A stretch of 64,000 nt of DNA, taken from the IMG/VR virus record IMGVR_UViG_3300005525_000034, positions 1 to 64,000 of that record. One strand, 5' to 3'. This DNA is from a virus. The translations under genes and the position numbers were made by a program. The notes beneath the pieces were generated by a model. The model did no database searches and had not been told where the DNA came from. It saw nothing but the letters and a program-made list of their open reading frames with translations. Below are positions 16,201 to 26,000 of the stretch, piece after piece (the stretch's first letter is position 1; each line of letters starts with the position of its first letter).

Positions 16201-17132
16201 GCGAGGCCGGAGTCATCCTCGGCTGTGATCGACGAGCAGTTCTGGATGTAGGGGCTCTTGAACACGTAGGCCCCAAGGCCAATGGCGCCGATCGAACGGT
16301 TGTCCGCGAGTTCATCGAAGCTGACCGCCCAGGCCTGCCTCGTGTTGTCGGCCTGATGCCCGGCGAAGGTGATGCCCCAGCACCAGAACCCGCTGTCGAC
16401 CTTGAAGACGTCGTTGAACTCCTGACCGGCGGCGGGTTGAACAACGGTTGAGCGGAGGCCTGAGCCGAAGATCGTGACGTCCCGGCGCCAGCGGATCGGG
16501 AGGATCGTCTCGATGTAGAGGCCTGGGGCCACGAACACCACATCCCCGGGCTGCGCCAGGGCGGCGGCTGCTCGAAGCGATGCCAGCGGGGCGTCGACGG
16601 CCCCGGAGTTGCTATCAGAGCCGGACTCGGCGACGTAGAGACAGTTCGCGTGCTGCAGCGCCGCCAGCCGGCTGAGGATCGCGCTGACTGCGTCACCGGC
16701 GGCGACCGTGCCGGCCTGCGTACCGACGTTGAGGAACGCTGCGGCACCGAACTGGGGTCGGCCTGCGAGCTCGGAGTAGTTGAGTTGGCGAAAGGTCGGA
16801 GCCGCGGCCGATCCCGAGCTCGGTCCAGCAAAGACGAGATTGGCGCTCTGAGTGGCGAGGTTGGCAGTGAGGGTGCCAAGGCTGGTGACAGGGCTGCCGG
16901 TGACCGAGAAGAGCCCGCTCGGAAGACTCAGGCCGACGGAGGTCACCGTGCCAGTTCCGCCACCATTGCCTGCGACGAAACTGATGGTGCGAACTGTACC
17001 GTTGCCGTCCTTGATGGAAAGGAACGGACTCGTAGGGTGCCAGTTGACGCCAATCTCGCCCAGCTTCAACTGCCAGGGTTCAGGGGCTTTGCCCAGAACG
17101 CCGCTGTTTTTGTTGACCTTCTCAAGCGTCAT
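13224..17132 (-). CDS. Tail fibre / spike with pectate-lyase-like region and duplicated GTVTSVGLSLP unit
   Basis: A 1302-residue fibre. The N-terminal 50 residues (LKLGEIGVNWHPTSPFLSIK) resemble the virion-attachment start of cyanophage fibres. A unit of about 55 residues (TVTSVGLSLPSGLFSVTGSP ... SANLVFAGPSSGSAAAPTFR) occurs near residues 60-115 and again near 1025-1080. Residues about 160-420 contain a right-handed beta-helix-like section starting YVAESGSDSNSGAVDAPLAS (DUF1565/pectin-lyase style). The remainder is beta-rich with Ser/Gly/Thr. It is the longest distal adhesin candidate with the next gene. Confidence 0.8.
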   Translation of the reverse strand: MTLEKVNKNSGVLGKAPEPWQLKLGEIGVNWHPTSPFLSIKDGNGTVRTISFVAGNGGGTGTVTSVGLSLPSGLFSVTGSPVTSLGTLTANLATQSANLVFAGPSSGSAAAPTFRQLNYSELAGRPQFGAAAFLNVGTQAGTVAAGDAVSAILSRLAALQHANCLYVAESGSDSNSGAVDAPLASLRAAAALAQPGDVVFVAPGLYIETILPIRWRRDVTIFGSGLRSTVVQPAAGQEFNDVFKVDSGFWCWGITFAGHQADNTRQAWAVSFDELADNRSIGAIGLGAYVFKSPYIQNCSSITAEDDSGLAGSVSTGNTGGGIRVDGSVCTANSPIRSMVVDSYTQVNLGGPGCLVLNDGYAQLVSFFGTFCTYHVRCETGGQVNLSGGGTSDFGIYGLMADGQSRSPLYTGSARVAAYGALRAEKTVTIDTSTDLFTCTGHTLVAGDQVMFSATQGTLPTGLVANQIYYVIASGLTANAFRVSATPSGSTIDMSGSATGAYQFLRQGATEIDVTGFTANRLGRQIKYPTAGSLGSAGNAVTISARGGSTAGSSFTVTLATSTITHEFVGGGTVTVSGTSYPITSASYNNSTGQTVLTASGYAPTIGASVTLSGLSFSCSSASRPNAGQLMFPQLVFPRNATTKLPESKSFAYTRTGNFTLTFTEAAAASGPDHQYVSGGSAVISDTDYGVADAVYDKNTGLVTLTTKTQLPAGNGNVTVSNLAFFCPSSAYIVTSSVPIDASGNPVANDAATRAGYRVLFYSGLNGGLRDAISAGQKLDFRNRSQISAPGHTFEFVGAGTNYDALPWNGGVPVPANAIVETNNGRVYSSNTNELGDFAVGSQFKVDGTSGSVTINTDQFNLSGLNFIGPFSRNGGISTVGEQLREVSNNTSLLASTGASDGNTAPTQFAVRSFTTNRFLADVTATSGQPLTVTDTSTQDSGGYWTRSRNIELSFNAPNGLARLDGSGLIPSTLLPSTDAVSEGSVNLYFTQSRARQSISGSGSITYDPVTGVIGYSTPSSGAGSGSVTSVGLSLPSQFSVSGSPVTGSGTLTAAWENQSANLIFAGPATGSAAAPSFRAGVPADVGLGSSSTPTFAGVTATLKLTLPNGAPASPTYGDLYSVADTLRYRDSTNTERLLLNAADNLANLSNQATARSNLGLGTSSTPQFAELGLGTAAVSGWDLVIADSLAQRRLTVTASSGTYSLNVQAGNEFVTSAAIAGATTINLANLANIPSGYLWRGVLSFAYTSGTISWFTGNSGYTVKWDGGSAMTPTASQTEKIVIEVVGGTTTIEVAPLKGRA

Positions 17133-17191
17133 GGCCTATGCAGGCGTCGGTACCCTATGCAGGGCTGGTCACAGGCTAGCCCCGGCGCGTG

Positions 17192-20100
17192 TCACGCTTT
17201 GATGGTGACGATCATTCCATGCGCCGGGTGCTCGTTGACCACGGATTGGGCATTCAGGACTTTGTGCAAGTAGAAGATTTCGTGGAGACCTTCAGACAGG
17301 GCCCTGGCCCATTGAGAGCCGGCGGTGCTGTTGTTGTATGACTGCTCTCCGTAGAAAGCATCGTCTGGCTGCGTGGTGGTGGAGTCGATCCCAGGTGCAA
17401 CGTAAGTGATGGAGCCATTGCCTACCGTCTGCGCACCAACCCAGTTGTTGTAGATGTCGAGAAAGGCTGTCACCAGTGTCTCTCTACCCTGCACAAAGCT
17501 GATGCGAGGATTCGTGGCATAAACAGACGTTGGCGGTGGCGACAGCGTTGAGTACACATGAGTCCAGGATGTGCCAAAGAAATACACAGCACGAGCGTCG
17601 TACTGGTTGTAGTAGTTGGAGAGATAGAGTCGGGGGTAGTTTGCGCTTTCGGCCCCGGTGATGGTGCCCCCGAGGTCGATGGTGCTGGTCCCTGCAGTCG
17701 TCGTTCGCACGACACCAATCAGGCGTCTGGAGGGGTTTCCGTTACGGACCACAACTCCATTCTGGTTTCCACGTGTTGGTGGGGTCAGGTTGCCCGGCCA
17801 GGCCAGGTACTCCACAGCCAGGGTGGGATTCAGTGATGTGCCGGAGTTGTAGAGGTAGATGTCGTAGTTAGTGTTTGCAGCCGAAGCCCCAGCCAGGCTA
17901 AACGTTTGAACACCAGTGAAACGGACAACTTGCCACCGAAGTGAAGTTGTGGAGTACAAGGCAATTTCATTGCCGTTGTACGGATGCACATAGATGTTCG
18001 TCGCGTTCAGCTGATCACCCTTGGGTACAGCGCTGCTGGCGGACAGGCTGAGGCGCAGGTTGACCACGCTCTTGACGGCATCTCCCAGAGCTTGAATCAG
18101 CGTCGCGGGCGTCACCGCCAAGTCGTCCCGGAGGAACTCCTGAACCTCCAGGCCGGTGGCCAGCTCGATGATCCCCCGTTGGGACGTCGTGGCGTTCGGC
18201 AAGGCCGGCAGCGTCCCGCCAAATCCGCCTTCCCAGCTGGGTGCCCCGCGCACGACGCCGCCGAGATTGAGCTCGGTGTTGACCGTGAGCTTGTTGGCGA
18301 TCAGCTCATCGAAGCTGGTCGGGAAGGCAACCTCGTCAATCGGAATCTCCGCCTCACCGAGGGCCTCGAAGCTGATCTCGGTCCCGGTCGCCAGGTTCTG
18401 CAGTCCCTGGGGGGTGACCAGAAAGCCTTCCTCGTTGAAGCCGCTGCCGTAGACCCGCCCGCCGTTCTGGTTGGTGAAGAAGTAGGTGAACTTGTTGATC
18501 GGCCCCAGGTCCAGCTGGTACTCGGGCAGGCTCTTGGTGTAGTTGAGGAAACCGCTCCATTCCCAGGCGTGGCCAAACAGGCGGATGTTCGAGGGCCGGC
18601 GGAATTGGATCGCCCAGTTGTTCCAGCCGGTGGCGGCACCGCTGGGGGCGGCCAGGCCATCGAGGGCGCTCTGGGGATTGCGCTCGCGGGTGGTGGGGGT
18701 CTTCGGCAGCAGGATCGTGTGGGCGTTGCTGGCGCTGAAGCCGAGACTCACCAGCAGGGAGTGAACGCCGAGGTAGTCGACGGCTGAGCGGAACTGCTTC
18801 TGCACCGCAGCATCCGTCGACCAGACGGTGGTCAGGTTGTAGCCGCAGGTGAGCGTGTTGTCGTTGGGGTCGCTGTCGTTGTCGAAGATCACCGCCGGCT
18901 GAGTGTTCTTCCAGTAGTCCTCCGGCCGGTAGGCCTCCTCCATGTGGACGTAGGCCTGCTCCCACTTGTTCGGATCCCAGCTGGTGTCGCTGTTCTGGGT
19001 CTTGCAGCTCCAGCTCTTGGAGAGGTAGCGGACCGTGTCGCCAGGCCGGTAGAGGGTGCCGCTCGTCCAGGTGTTGGCGGCATTCATCCGCCGCAGCTCG
19101 ACCGACGCGGAGCGCTGCACCCCGGCGCCTTCTGGCGCGACATTGGAAGCCGCGGCCACCACCAGCAGCTGACTGTCGGGGATGGCGCCGACGATCCCAC
19201 CGGTCCCCACGGTGGTCTGCAGCACGTAGTCGCGCACGGGGGTGCGAGAGCTGGCGGCGGAGCTGTTGCAGCGCAGGGAGTAGCGGCGTTCGTCGACAGT
19301 GCGAACATCTTGCAGGCGGCGCACGTAGAGGCGGGCGCCAGCGAGAGAAGGCCAGGTCTGACCGGTGTCGAAGCCCTGGCTGTTGATAATTGCCTGACCG
19401 GGCGCATTGCCGTCCTCGTTCTGGAGGGCAGCGGTGACGACGATCTGATCTGCGGTGGCGCCGCTCCAGGGGGTGGCCGCCAGCTGGGCGCGGTAGTCAA
19501 CGCCACGCGGGTTCTCGACCCAGATGTAGGAGCCGGCCACGAGGCTGTAGCCATCACGATCGAGGATCCTGGGCTGGGCTGGGTTGTTGAGACCAGACTC
19601 GAGCGCCGCGGTGAGGGTGATGGAGGTGGCGTTGTTGGCGGTCGACTCAGCGACTTGCCCCAGGTAGATCTTGCGGACGTTGTTGCGCTTCTCTGCCAGG
19701 TTGGTGGCGACACGGATACTGCCGACGTTCCAGTTGCTGTCAGCGGCGAAGGCGACGCTCTTATAGCCCTGGGCCAGGGCAGCGCATCCGCCGAAGTTGC
19801 TGTTGGAGTTGGTGATCGTCAGCTCGCCGCCGCTCTGAACCCAGTGGTGGATGCCCTGGCCGATCGCGAAGACACTGACTTCCTGCATGATCGCGTCGTT
19901 GATGGCGCGAATGTGGAAGGAACGGCGTGCCGGGTGCATCCGCACGTCGTTCGGGTCGCTGTTGATGTAGTCGGCGTAGTTGGCGAAATAGTTGCCCCAG
20001 GCAGGGCTCTGGTTGCTGAGATACTTCTGCCAGCAGCTGAGATCGCGCTGCAGGCTGACGCCAGTGAACTGGGCGAGCACCATCGACCTGAAGCCCGTGG

Positions 20101-21094
20101 GCTTGAGGCCATCCGCGAAGATGCCGCACAGCCCGTAGTTGCTGCGGATCGAGCAGTTGAAGACGTAGGGCGAGGCCGACAGGGTGGTGTCGGTGTTGAC
20201 GTCCTGGTTGCCGGAGGCCGGCCGCGGCCCGACGATCTGGTATTCGCTGTTGCGGGTGACGGCGAGAGCCGGGTCGATGCCGCCCGTGTTGTTGGCGCCG
20301 GCGAAGGCGGAGCGGATCTTGCTGTAGAACTCGTCCAGCTCGGCCTGACTGGCGAACTCGAAGCAGTGCAGCAGGTGGTGGGAGCTGGTGCTGCCCACCT
20401 TGTCCATGAACGTCAGCCCCCAGTAGTAACCGGTGCCGGTGACCTTGAAGATGCTGCGGCGGTTGCTGGCGTCCGCTGCTTCATCGGCGGGGGTGGGCAC
20501 AGCGACTGGCCGCAGGATGGTCTTGCGCAGATCACTGGAGACCGCGACGACGCTGCAGCCGCGGGGCAGCAGGATGCCACCAGTGGCCGCGGGGTTGAAG
20601 GCCTGCAGCTCGGCATCGGTCGGGTCCTTTCCGCCCTCCCATTCGACGACCATGGCGGCGCCGGCACCGTTGAGCACGTTCGTCGCGCCGGGGGCCAGCA
20701 CGATCGACACCAGATCGTTGTTGCCGAGAGGGGCTTCGTAGTAGGACTTGGCGGTGATGATGCCTGCTTCAATGATCGCTCGGTTGAGCGTCTTGAATGG
20801 CCGGGTGGGCTGGTAGCCGCATTCGAGGCGCTGCAGATCAATGCGCTGGGTGGCTGAACCGCTGGTGGAGTAGCTGCCGCTTACAAACCGGTCGCTGCCG
20901 ATGTAGGGATTGACGTAGAGGACGTAGGGGGCATTGAGGGGATCATTGACGACATCGCCGGGCCCGATCTCCGGGGCGCCGCCGAGCTGACGCACCGCAT
21001 CGATCAGAGCAGCGAGCTGCTGACGAAAGGTGCCCTGAGAGACACCGATGTTGTTGAGCGCACCAGGCAGGCCCGCGCGGGTCAGCTTCGTCAC
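17192..21094 (-). CDS. Tail fibre / host-recognition protein with embedded CBM5/12-like motif
   Basis: A 1300-residue structural protein. Its N-terminus (MTKLTRAGLPGALNNIGVSQ ... FRQQLAALIDAVRQLG) is like that of large cyanophage fibre proteins. The middle is a beta-helix-like array (PFKTLNRAIIEAGI; FNCSIRSNYGLCGIFADGLK). Around residue 690 there is a compact W-Y-GD-V-W-C motif (WTSGTLYRPGDTVRYLSKSW) resembling family 5/12 carbohydrate-binding modules. The C-terminal part is probably the receptor-binding head. The 60-base gap to the next fibre holds two copies of CCTATGCAGG. Confidence 0.8.
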   Translation of the reverse strand: MTKLTRAGLPGALNNIGVSQGTFRQQLAALIDAVRQLGGAPEIGPGDVVNDPLNAPYVLYVNPYIGSDRFVSGSYSTSGSATQRIDLQRLECGYQPTRPFKTLNRAIIEAGIITAKSYYEAPLGNNDLVSIVLAPGATNVLNGAGAAMVVEWEGGKDPTDAELQAFNPAATGGILLPRGCSVVAVSSDLRKTILRPVAVPTPADEAADASNRRSIFKVTGTGYYWGLTFMDKVGSTSSHHLLHCFEFASQAELDEFYSKIRSAFAGANNTGGIDPALAVTRNSEYQIVGPRPASGNQDVNTDTTLSASPYVFNCSIRSNYGLCGIFADGLKPTGFRSMVLAQFTGVSLQRDLSCWQKYLSNQSPAWGNYFANYADYINSDPNDVRMHPARRSFHIRAINDAIMQEVSVFAIGQGIHHWVQSGGELTITNSNSNFGGCAALAQGYKSVAFAADSNWNVGSIRVATNLAEKRNNVRKIYLGQVAESTANNATSITLTAALESGLNNPAQPRILDRDGYSLVAGSYIWVENPRGVDYRAQLAATPWSGATADQIVVTAALQNEDGNAPGQAIINSQGFDTGQTWPSLAGARLYVRRLQDVRTVDERRYSLRCNSSAASSRTPVRDYVLQTTVGTGGIVGAIPDSQLLVVAAASNVAPEGAGVQRSASVELRRMNAANTWTSGTLYRPGDTVRYLSKSWSCKTQNSDTSWDPNKWEQAYVHMEEAYRPEDYWKNTQPAVIFDNDSDPNDNTLTCGYNLTTVWSTDAAVQKQFRSAVDYLGVHSLLVSLGFSASNAHTILLPKTPTTRERNPQSALDGLAAPSGAATGWNNWAIQFRRPSNIRLFGHAWEWSGFLNYTKSLPEYQLDLGPINKFTYFFTNQNGGRVYGSGFNEEGFLVTPQGLQNLATGTEISFEALGEAEIPIDEVAFPTSFDELIANKLTVNTELNLGGVVRGAPSWEGGFGGTLPALPNATTSQRGIIELATGLEVQEFLRDDLAVTPATLIQALGDAVKSVVNLRLSLSASSAVPKGDQLNATNIYVHPYNGNEIALYSTTSLRWQVVRFTGVQTFSLAGASAANTNYDIYLYNSGTSLNPTLAVEYLAWPGNLTPPTRGNQNGVVVRNGNPSRRLIGVVRTTTAGTSTIDLGGTITGAESANYPRLYLSNYYNQYDARAVYFFGTSWTHVYSTLSPPPTSVYATNPRISFVQGRETLVTAFLDIYNNWVGAQTVGNGSITYVAPGIDSTTTQPDDAFYGEQSYNNSTAGSQWARALSEGLHEIFYLHKVLNAQSVVNEHPAHGMIVTIKA

Positions 21095-21139
21095 AGCTCA
21101 AGGCATCACTGCATCAGTCTAGGAATGCCGCTCAGAGGC

Positions 21140-22261
21140 CTAGTTCCCGCCGACTCTGAGATCGATCTTGCCGACGGTGACGAAATTGGCAGATCCCGCG
21201 ATGTACTCAGTGGCCCTGGTGTTGATTGCCATGGAGGTGATCATCATGCGGGTGTCGTAGAAGAGGTCACCGGGCAGCAGCTCGCCTGCATCGACCTGAT
21301 CGTCGATCATCCAGAACTGCGCGTCGGCGGTGCAGCCGCGCTCGGCCATCAGCAGCAGCTGCATCAGCTGGGTGGAGTCAGCCCGCGGGGCGCCGCTCTG
21401 ATCAAGGCCGACCCGGCGGGTGACAATGAAGTCGAGGGAGCCGCCGCCGGTGATCAGGGCCTTGATCGATTCCCCGTAGCGTTCGCCCAGGGCTGTCGTG
21501 TCCACTTCCTGGGAGGTGAGACTGAGGCTCCACTCGGCCAGGTCGCCTTGCACGGTCCAGAAGCTGCGATCGGGCGGGCGGTTGACGTCTGATCGGGGGC
21601 TGACGTCGGCGTTCTCGTAGTCGCCGGTGCCGGCCGCCGGCGCCTGGTAGCTCGGGGCGGAGGCGCAGATCGAAGTGAGGGTTGCCTCGTCCAGCACGTC
21701 GCTGTTCTGGTAGTCGGTGCCGTCGAGCTCCTCGTTGCAGAGCAGCAGGGCGTTCTGGTAGTCGGCGCTGCCCCATGGGGCAAGGATGAGGCTGCCGAAG
21801 TCCACACGGGCCAGGGCTACCCGCTGGCTGCGGTCCCCCCGCAGGGCGGCCTCCTGGTCGGCGTAGAAGCTGACGCGATCCATGCGGTCGCGGTAGATGA
21901 AGAAGCTGGCGGAGTCCAGCAGGCCCACGTCTTGCTCCCGCAGGTAGAAGGCCACGTTCCCGTCAGGCTCATCGGCGTAGAAAGGATCCTCGTCAGCGGT
22001 GATGTGGTCCCGGTTGGAGCCAACAAGCCAGTCGCTGCCGACGTAGACCCCATGGCCATCCGGGCATGGGACGGCGCCGCCCTGCGTGACGATCGGCAAG
22101 CCGGTGCTGCTGATCAGGTTGACCTCGTCACCGGACCAGAAGGCCTCGCTACGGACCACAAGGCCATTGCTGTAGGCGTGGACCGCAGAGGGCTGCAGCA
22201 CGACCGGATCGGGCGCCTCGCGGCGCAGCCACAGCCGACCGCGGTGCCCGAGAACCGCCAT
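21140..22261 (-). CDS. Tail protein (tube- or distal-type), hypothetical
   Basis: A 373-residue protein between the fibre and the small tail protein genes. It is beta-rich, with a section near residues 245-350 (EWSLSLTSQEVDTTALGERY ... GGGSLDFIVTRR) that resembles tail-tube-like domains of siphoviruses, and a C-terminus FVTVGKIDLRVGGN. The 1-base stop/start overlap with the next gene suggests a functional pair. The exact role is unknown; a distal tail or secondary tube protein is inferred. Confidence 0.6.
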   Translation of the reverse strand: MAVLGHRGRLWLRREAPDPVVLQPSAVHAYSNGLVVRSEAFWSGDEVNLISSTGLPIVTQGGAVPCPDGHGVYVGSDWLVGSNRDHITADEDPFYADEPDGNVAFYLREQDVGLLDSASFFIYRDRMDRVSFYADQEAALRGDRSQRVALARVDFGSLILAPWGSADYQNALLLCNEELDGTDYQNSDVLDEATLTSICASAPSYQAPAAGTGDYENADVSPRSDVNRPPDRSFWTVQGDLAEWSLSLTSQEVDTTALGERYGESIKALITGGGSLDFIVTRRVGLDQSGAPRADSTQLMQLLLMAERGCTADAQFWMIDDQVDAGELLPGDLFYDTRMMITSMAINTRATEYIAGSANFVTVGKIDLRVGGN

Positions 22262-22656
22262 CAGTAACCTCCGCCGATCGCACCGGTGATCTGGAAGTTG
22301 AGGCTGCAGGCGGTGAGATCACCGACCCGCACCGGTGTCGACACCTGAGTGGTGAGGGCCCGGAAGGCCAGGGCCTTGTTGGTGCTGGTGTCCAGGACAG
22401 CGGCGAACTCCTCTCCGCCGCGGCCATTGCGGAAGATGGAGCCCACCAGGTCGACGGTGCCGGGGTCCTCTTCGTCGTAGAAGACGGTGGCGCTGCCGGT
22501 GGAGCCCCGCATGCCTTCCACGTACTCCCGGTCATAGGAGCCGAGGGTGGAGGAATCGAGGGCATCGCGACTGGTCTCGATGCTGAACTCGCGGCACTTT
22601 GCGACACGCACCCCGCGGTAGCGCAGCTCGCCATTACTGCCGGTGATGAGCGACAT
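22261..22656 (-). CDS. Small tail-tube-like protein
   Basis: A 131-residue protein (MSLITGSNGELRYRGVRVAK) with a pattern typical of tube-fold proteins: strands, DREYVEGMRGSTGSATVFYD, a short helix, then FRALTTQVSTPVRVGDLTAC and a final strand. It may be a paralogue-type partner of the preceding 373-residue protein. The main tail tube is more likely the gene at 33903. Confidence 0.55.
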   Translation of the reverse strand: MSLITGSNGELRYRGVRVAKCREFSIETSRDALDSSTLGSYDREYVEGMRGSTGSATVFYDEEDPGTVDLVGSIFRNGRGGEEFAAVLDTSTNKALAFRALTTQVSTPVRVGDLTACSLNFQITGAIGGGY

Positions 22657-22676
22657 TGCCCATTGGTCTGAAGTGC

Positions 22677-23084
22677 CTACTGCACTCTAAGTTCGGCCAC
22701 CAGCGTGACTTTCGCTGAGCAGATGCCCGGAACGACGCTTTCGATGTCGGGGGTCTGGCCTTTCTTGAAGAACCAGCGGAGGCCATCGGCAGCCAGCTGT
22801 TCCTGCAGCCAGGCAGCCATTGGCCCGCTGTAGCCGGCAAAGATCGAGGGAGGCAGCTTGAGCTCATGGGTGGCCCCCTTGGCCTGCCGATGGGCGGCGA
22901 GGATCTGCTGGCCGATCTCGTCGCGGATGTTGTTGAAGCCGAGGGCCAGCTGGCCGTCGCCGGCCTTGCTGCCCCAGAGGCGGACGCTCACGGTGCCGCT
23001 CTGGCTGCGTTTCTCGCTGGTCGGCCAGTCGGGCGCGATAAAGCGGCGCGTGCTGGGCTCGATGTCGGGGAAGGGCACGGCCAT
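22677..23084 (-). CDS. Hypothetical tail protein
   Basis: A 135-residue protein (MAVPFPDIEPSTRRFIAPDW) with a central helix (IGQQILAAHRQAKGATHELK) and beta flanks (AKVTLVAELRVQ at the end). It overlaps the stop of the tail hub gene by one base. Its position directly after the J-like protein suggests a tip-associated structural role. No family is recognised with confidence. Confidence 0.55.
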   Translation of the reverse strand: MAVPFPDIEPSTRRFIAPDWPTSEKRSQSGTVSVRLWGSKAGDGQLALGFNNIRDEIGQQILAAHRQAKGATHELKLPPSIFAGYSGPMAAWLQEQLAADGLRWFFKKGQTPDIESVVPGICSAKVTLVAELRVQ

Positions 23085-26000
23085 CAGTCGAGGATGATCC
23101 AGTTGGTTTCATCATCGAAGCCGGCGGCCAGCAGCAGGATGCCGTCGTCGTTGGTGGGCATGTGAACGGCCTCGATGCTGTAGCCGCCGTCCTCCGGTGG
23201 GGTGATGCGCTCGATCTGGTAGGTGAAGGCCTGGGTGGCGCTGTTCACCAGGGTGAAAATCACGCCGGCGGGGGTAGCCCGGCTGCCGCCGGCGTTGACC
23301 GAGAGGGTGGTGATCGCCGGCTCGCTGTTGCTGCTGCCGTCCCAGGCCAGGACCGAATAGGCCCCATCCTCGAGGGGCTGGGTCGAAACCAGGGAGCCAT
23401 CGCCCAGCACGGCCCCGTTGCGGAGCTCCTGGGTGTGGGTGACGTCCATCACCACCCGGATGAAGTCGCCAGGCGCCAGGGGCGCCACCAGGGCCTCATG
23501 GGTGGTGGAGAACCGGACGGCGTGATCAGGGATGCGGCGCATCCGGGCCACGAACTTGCCGGCATCGATCGCGTGCCGCCGGCTGGTGCAGTAGTCCGAC
23601 AGGTCCAGTGACTCGATCGGGTCGGTCTCGCTGGCGAAGGGTGAGGCCTCGCGCACCAGCACCTCCCGCTCGACCGGAAACAGGCCGGGGTTATCGAAGC
23701 TGGTGGAGAGGCGCTCCTCCCGGTAGCGGACGGAGACCTGAATCGGCCGGCGGTCCTCCGGCTCGAAGAACTGAAGCGAGAACGTGCCCTCCTGGATGAA
23801 GCCCGCGGTGAAGATCCCTCGGATCTCCACCGGCTCAGGCCGGGCGACGGTGCCGGGCCAGGCCGGCCGCAGCCAGAACCGCCCGCCGCTCTCGCCGAAC
23901 AGGAGCAGGTGGGCGGCACCGACATCAGCGCCCCACTGGCGGATGTTCACCCTGCCGACGGCGCCACCATCGAAGAACAGACGCCGCTCGTAGCACCAGG
24001 TCGCCGCGGCCTCGAAGCTCTCCACGTCAATCTGCTCGAGGGTGATCAGGTCGCCGCGGCCGTAGTCCGGATTGGTCATTGCATCCAGCAGCACCTCCGG
24101 GAACAGGTGGGTGGCCTGCAGGCCCTGGGTGACGTAGACGGAGAGCTGGCCGAACTGCTGGAACTCTGGGCCGCTGCGGACGTTGAAGCCAAGCACTGCC
24201 AGGCGGTCGTAGAGGGGTGCGACGGGGTTGGGGATGATCTCGTTGATGTTGACGACCTCATGCTCCGGGCCGCCCTCGGCACTGGTGCGCACCTCCTCGT
24301 AGATGAACGCCTCGGCCAGCTTTCCCCAGCGATCGAGGTAGCTGTTGCCGTTGGCATAGCCGATGCCGATCTCGCCGCGGCCGCCGCGCTGGACGCTGGT
24401 GAGCTGGAAACGGCTGTCGCCCTCGCTGGTGCGGTTGGCCGCCGGGATGAACGGACCGGAGACCGAGACGGCGCCACGAAACTGCAGGGTCACCGCGCCG
24501 GCGGTCACGCTGCGCTCAGATGTGAGGCTGGAATCGATCAGCTCCAGATCACCGGTGGCGGTTCCGGAGCGGATCTCCCAACCGGAGAGGGGCTCGATCT
24601 GGAACTCCCACCGCTTGACGTCGGGCATGACCAGACGGAGGTCGTTGAAGACGTTCTGCTGGGTGATCCCACGCACGCCCAGGCAGGGTTCCAGGTCGAT
24701 AAAGGGGCCCTGGGTGCCGGCCTCGCGGTAGCGCAGGCGGAAGAAGCTGTAGCGCTCCTCCGAGCTGTTCATCTGGCCGCTGTTGAAGAGGTCGACCGTG
24801 AGGTAGTCGCCGGGGGCGATCTTGTTGTCCTCCTTGTCGTAGCAGGCCCTGTCGTCGATCTCGTTGTAGGTGAGGGTGTCGCGGAAGTTGCAGAGGCCAG
24901 CGATCCGGATCCCGAGGCTGCTGCGGATGCAGATCTCGACGATGCGGCACTCGCGCAGGGTGGCGAAAGTGGCGATCGCGACGCGGAACAGGTGGGGGAA
25001 GTCGGTCGCGACCTTGAATGCCGGGTCGTCATCGGCATCGCGCTGAAGGTCCGCCAGTGGGATCGTCTGGGCGGTGCCGGGCCGGATCACGGTCAGGGTG
25101 ACGTCGATGGCATTGCCCTGGCTGGGGATGACAGGCTCGAAGTCGGCGTCCGAGTTGAAGCCGATGGTTGAAGGGCTGCGGGCGGTGACGATCGCCAGGG
25201 CACTGCCCATCTTGATCAGCTCACCCACCTGCAGGGCGTCATCCCAGGTCTTCTGCCGGCCAGCCACTGCCGCGGCCACATCACCAGAGCGCTCCTGGTG
25301 GACGTCCAGGCGATCGTTGACCGAGACGGTGATGATGGCGCTGGCGTTGGTGTAGGTGAAGGAGACCACCGGCGGCGAGCCGGCAGTGGTGACCTTGCTG
25401 ACGCTGACGAGGTGCTCGGTGAAGATCTGTTTGCTGCCCCGCTCGAAGAAGATCGAGTAGTCGATCACGTAGGTGCCGTCGTCCTCGAGCGCGAGGGCGA
25501 GCTCGATCGCCGTGGTGTTGAGGGTCGCCAGAGACGACAGCTGGTTGCTGGTGGCCAGCACAGGCCCCATCGACAGCCAGCCCTTGACGGTCGCGTCGGT
25601 GATGTCTGGGAAGGGGTTGGTGGCGACCTCGATGCGGGTGTCCCATGCGCTGACGTCCGGACCGGCCGAAAACGTGGTCTCCGCGTCGGTGGTGTTGCTG
25701 AGGTGGTAGGTCCAGGTGTCGCCGTTCTGCAGGATCAGGCCGCTGCGACCGGAGAAGCGGGCCTGGAACTTCTTGCGCTGCGCCAGGCTCACGTAGTCAG
25801 GCTCGCAGACGACACGGCCTTCGGCCTTGGTGTTCTTCTTGCTGCCGTTCACGTCGACGGTGATCTGGGCGTTGACCCCGGGCCGGAGGGTGGGGTTGAC
25901 GCGCAGGCCGAAGCCGTTGCCGATGAGGGTGTAGACCCCGAACTGGGTCTGACTGGTGGGCCGGTGGGCGTGGCAGAAGTCCGGGGCGAGATCGCCGGCG

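Noticed and set aside
17143-17172. Two CCTATGCAGG copies between the fibre genes as a regulatory site
   Set aside because: Only two 10-base copies, partly overlapping the fibre leader; too little to support a function.
18944-20857. 637-residue plus-strand open frame
   Set aside because: It is antisense to the fibre gene 17192-21094. Its Gly/Val/Ala/Asp composition is what high-GC antisense frames give, with no motif.
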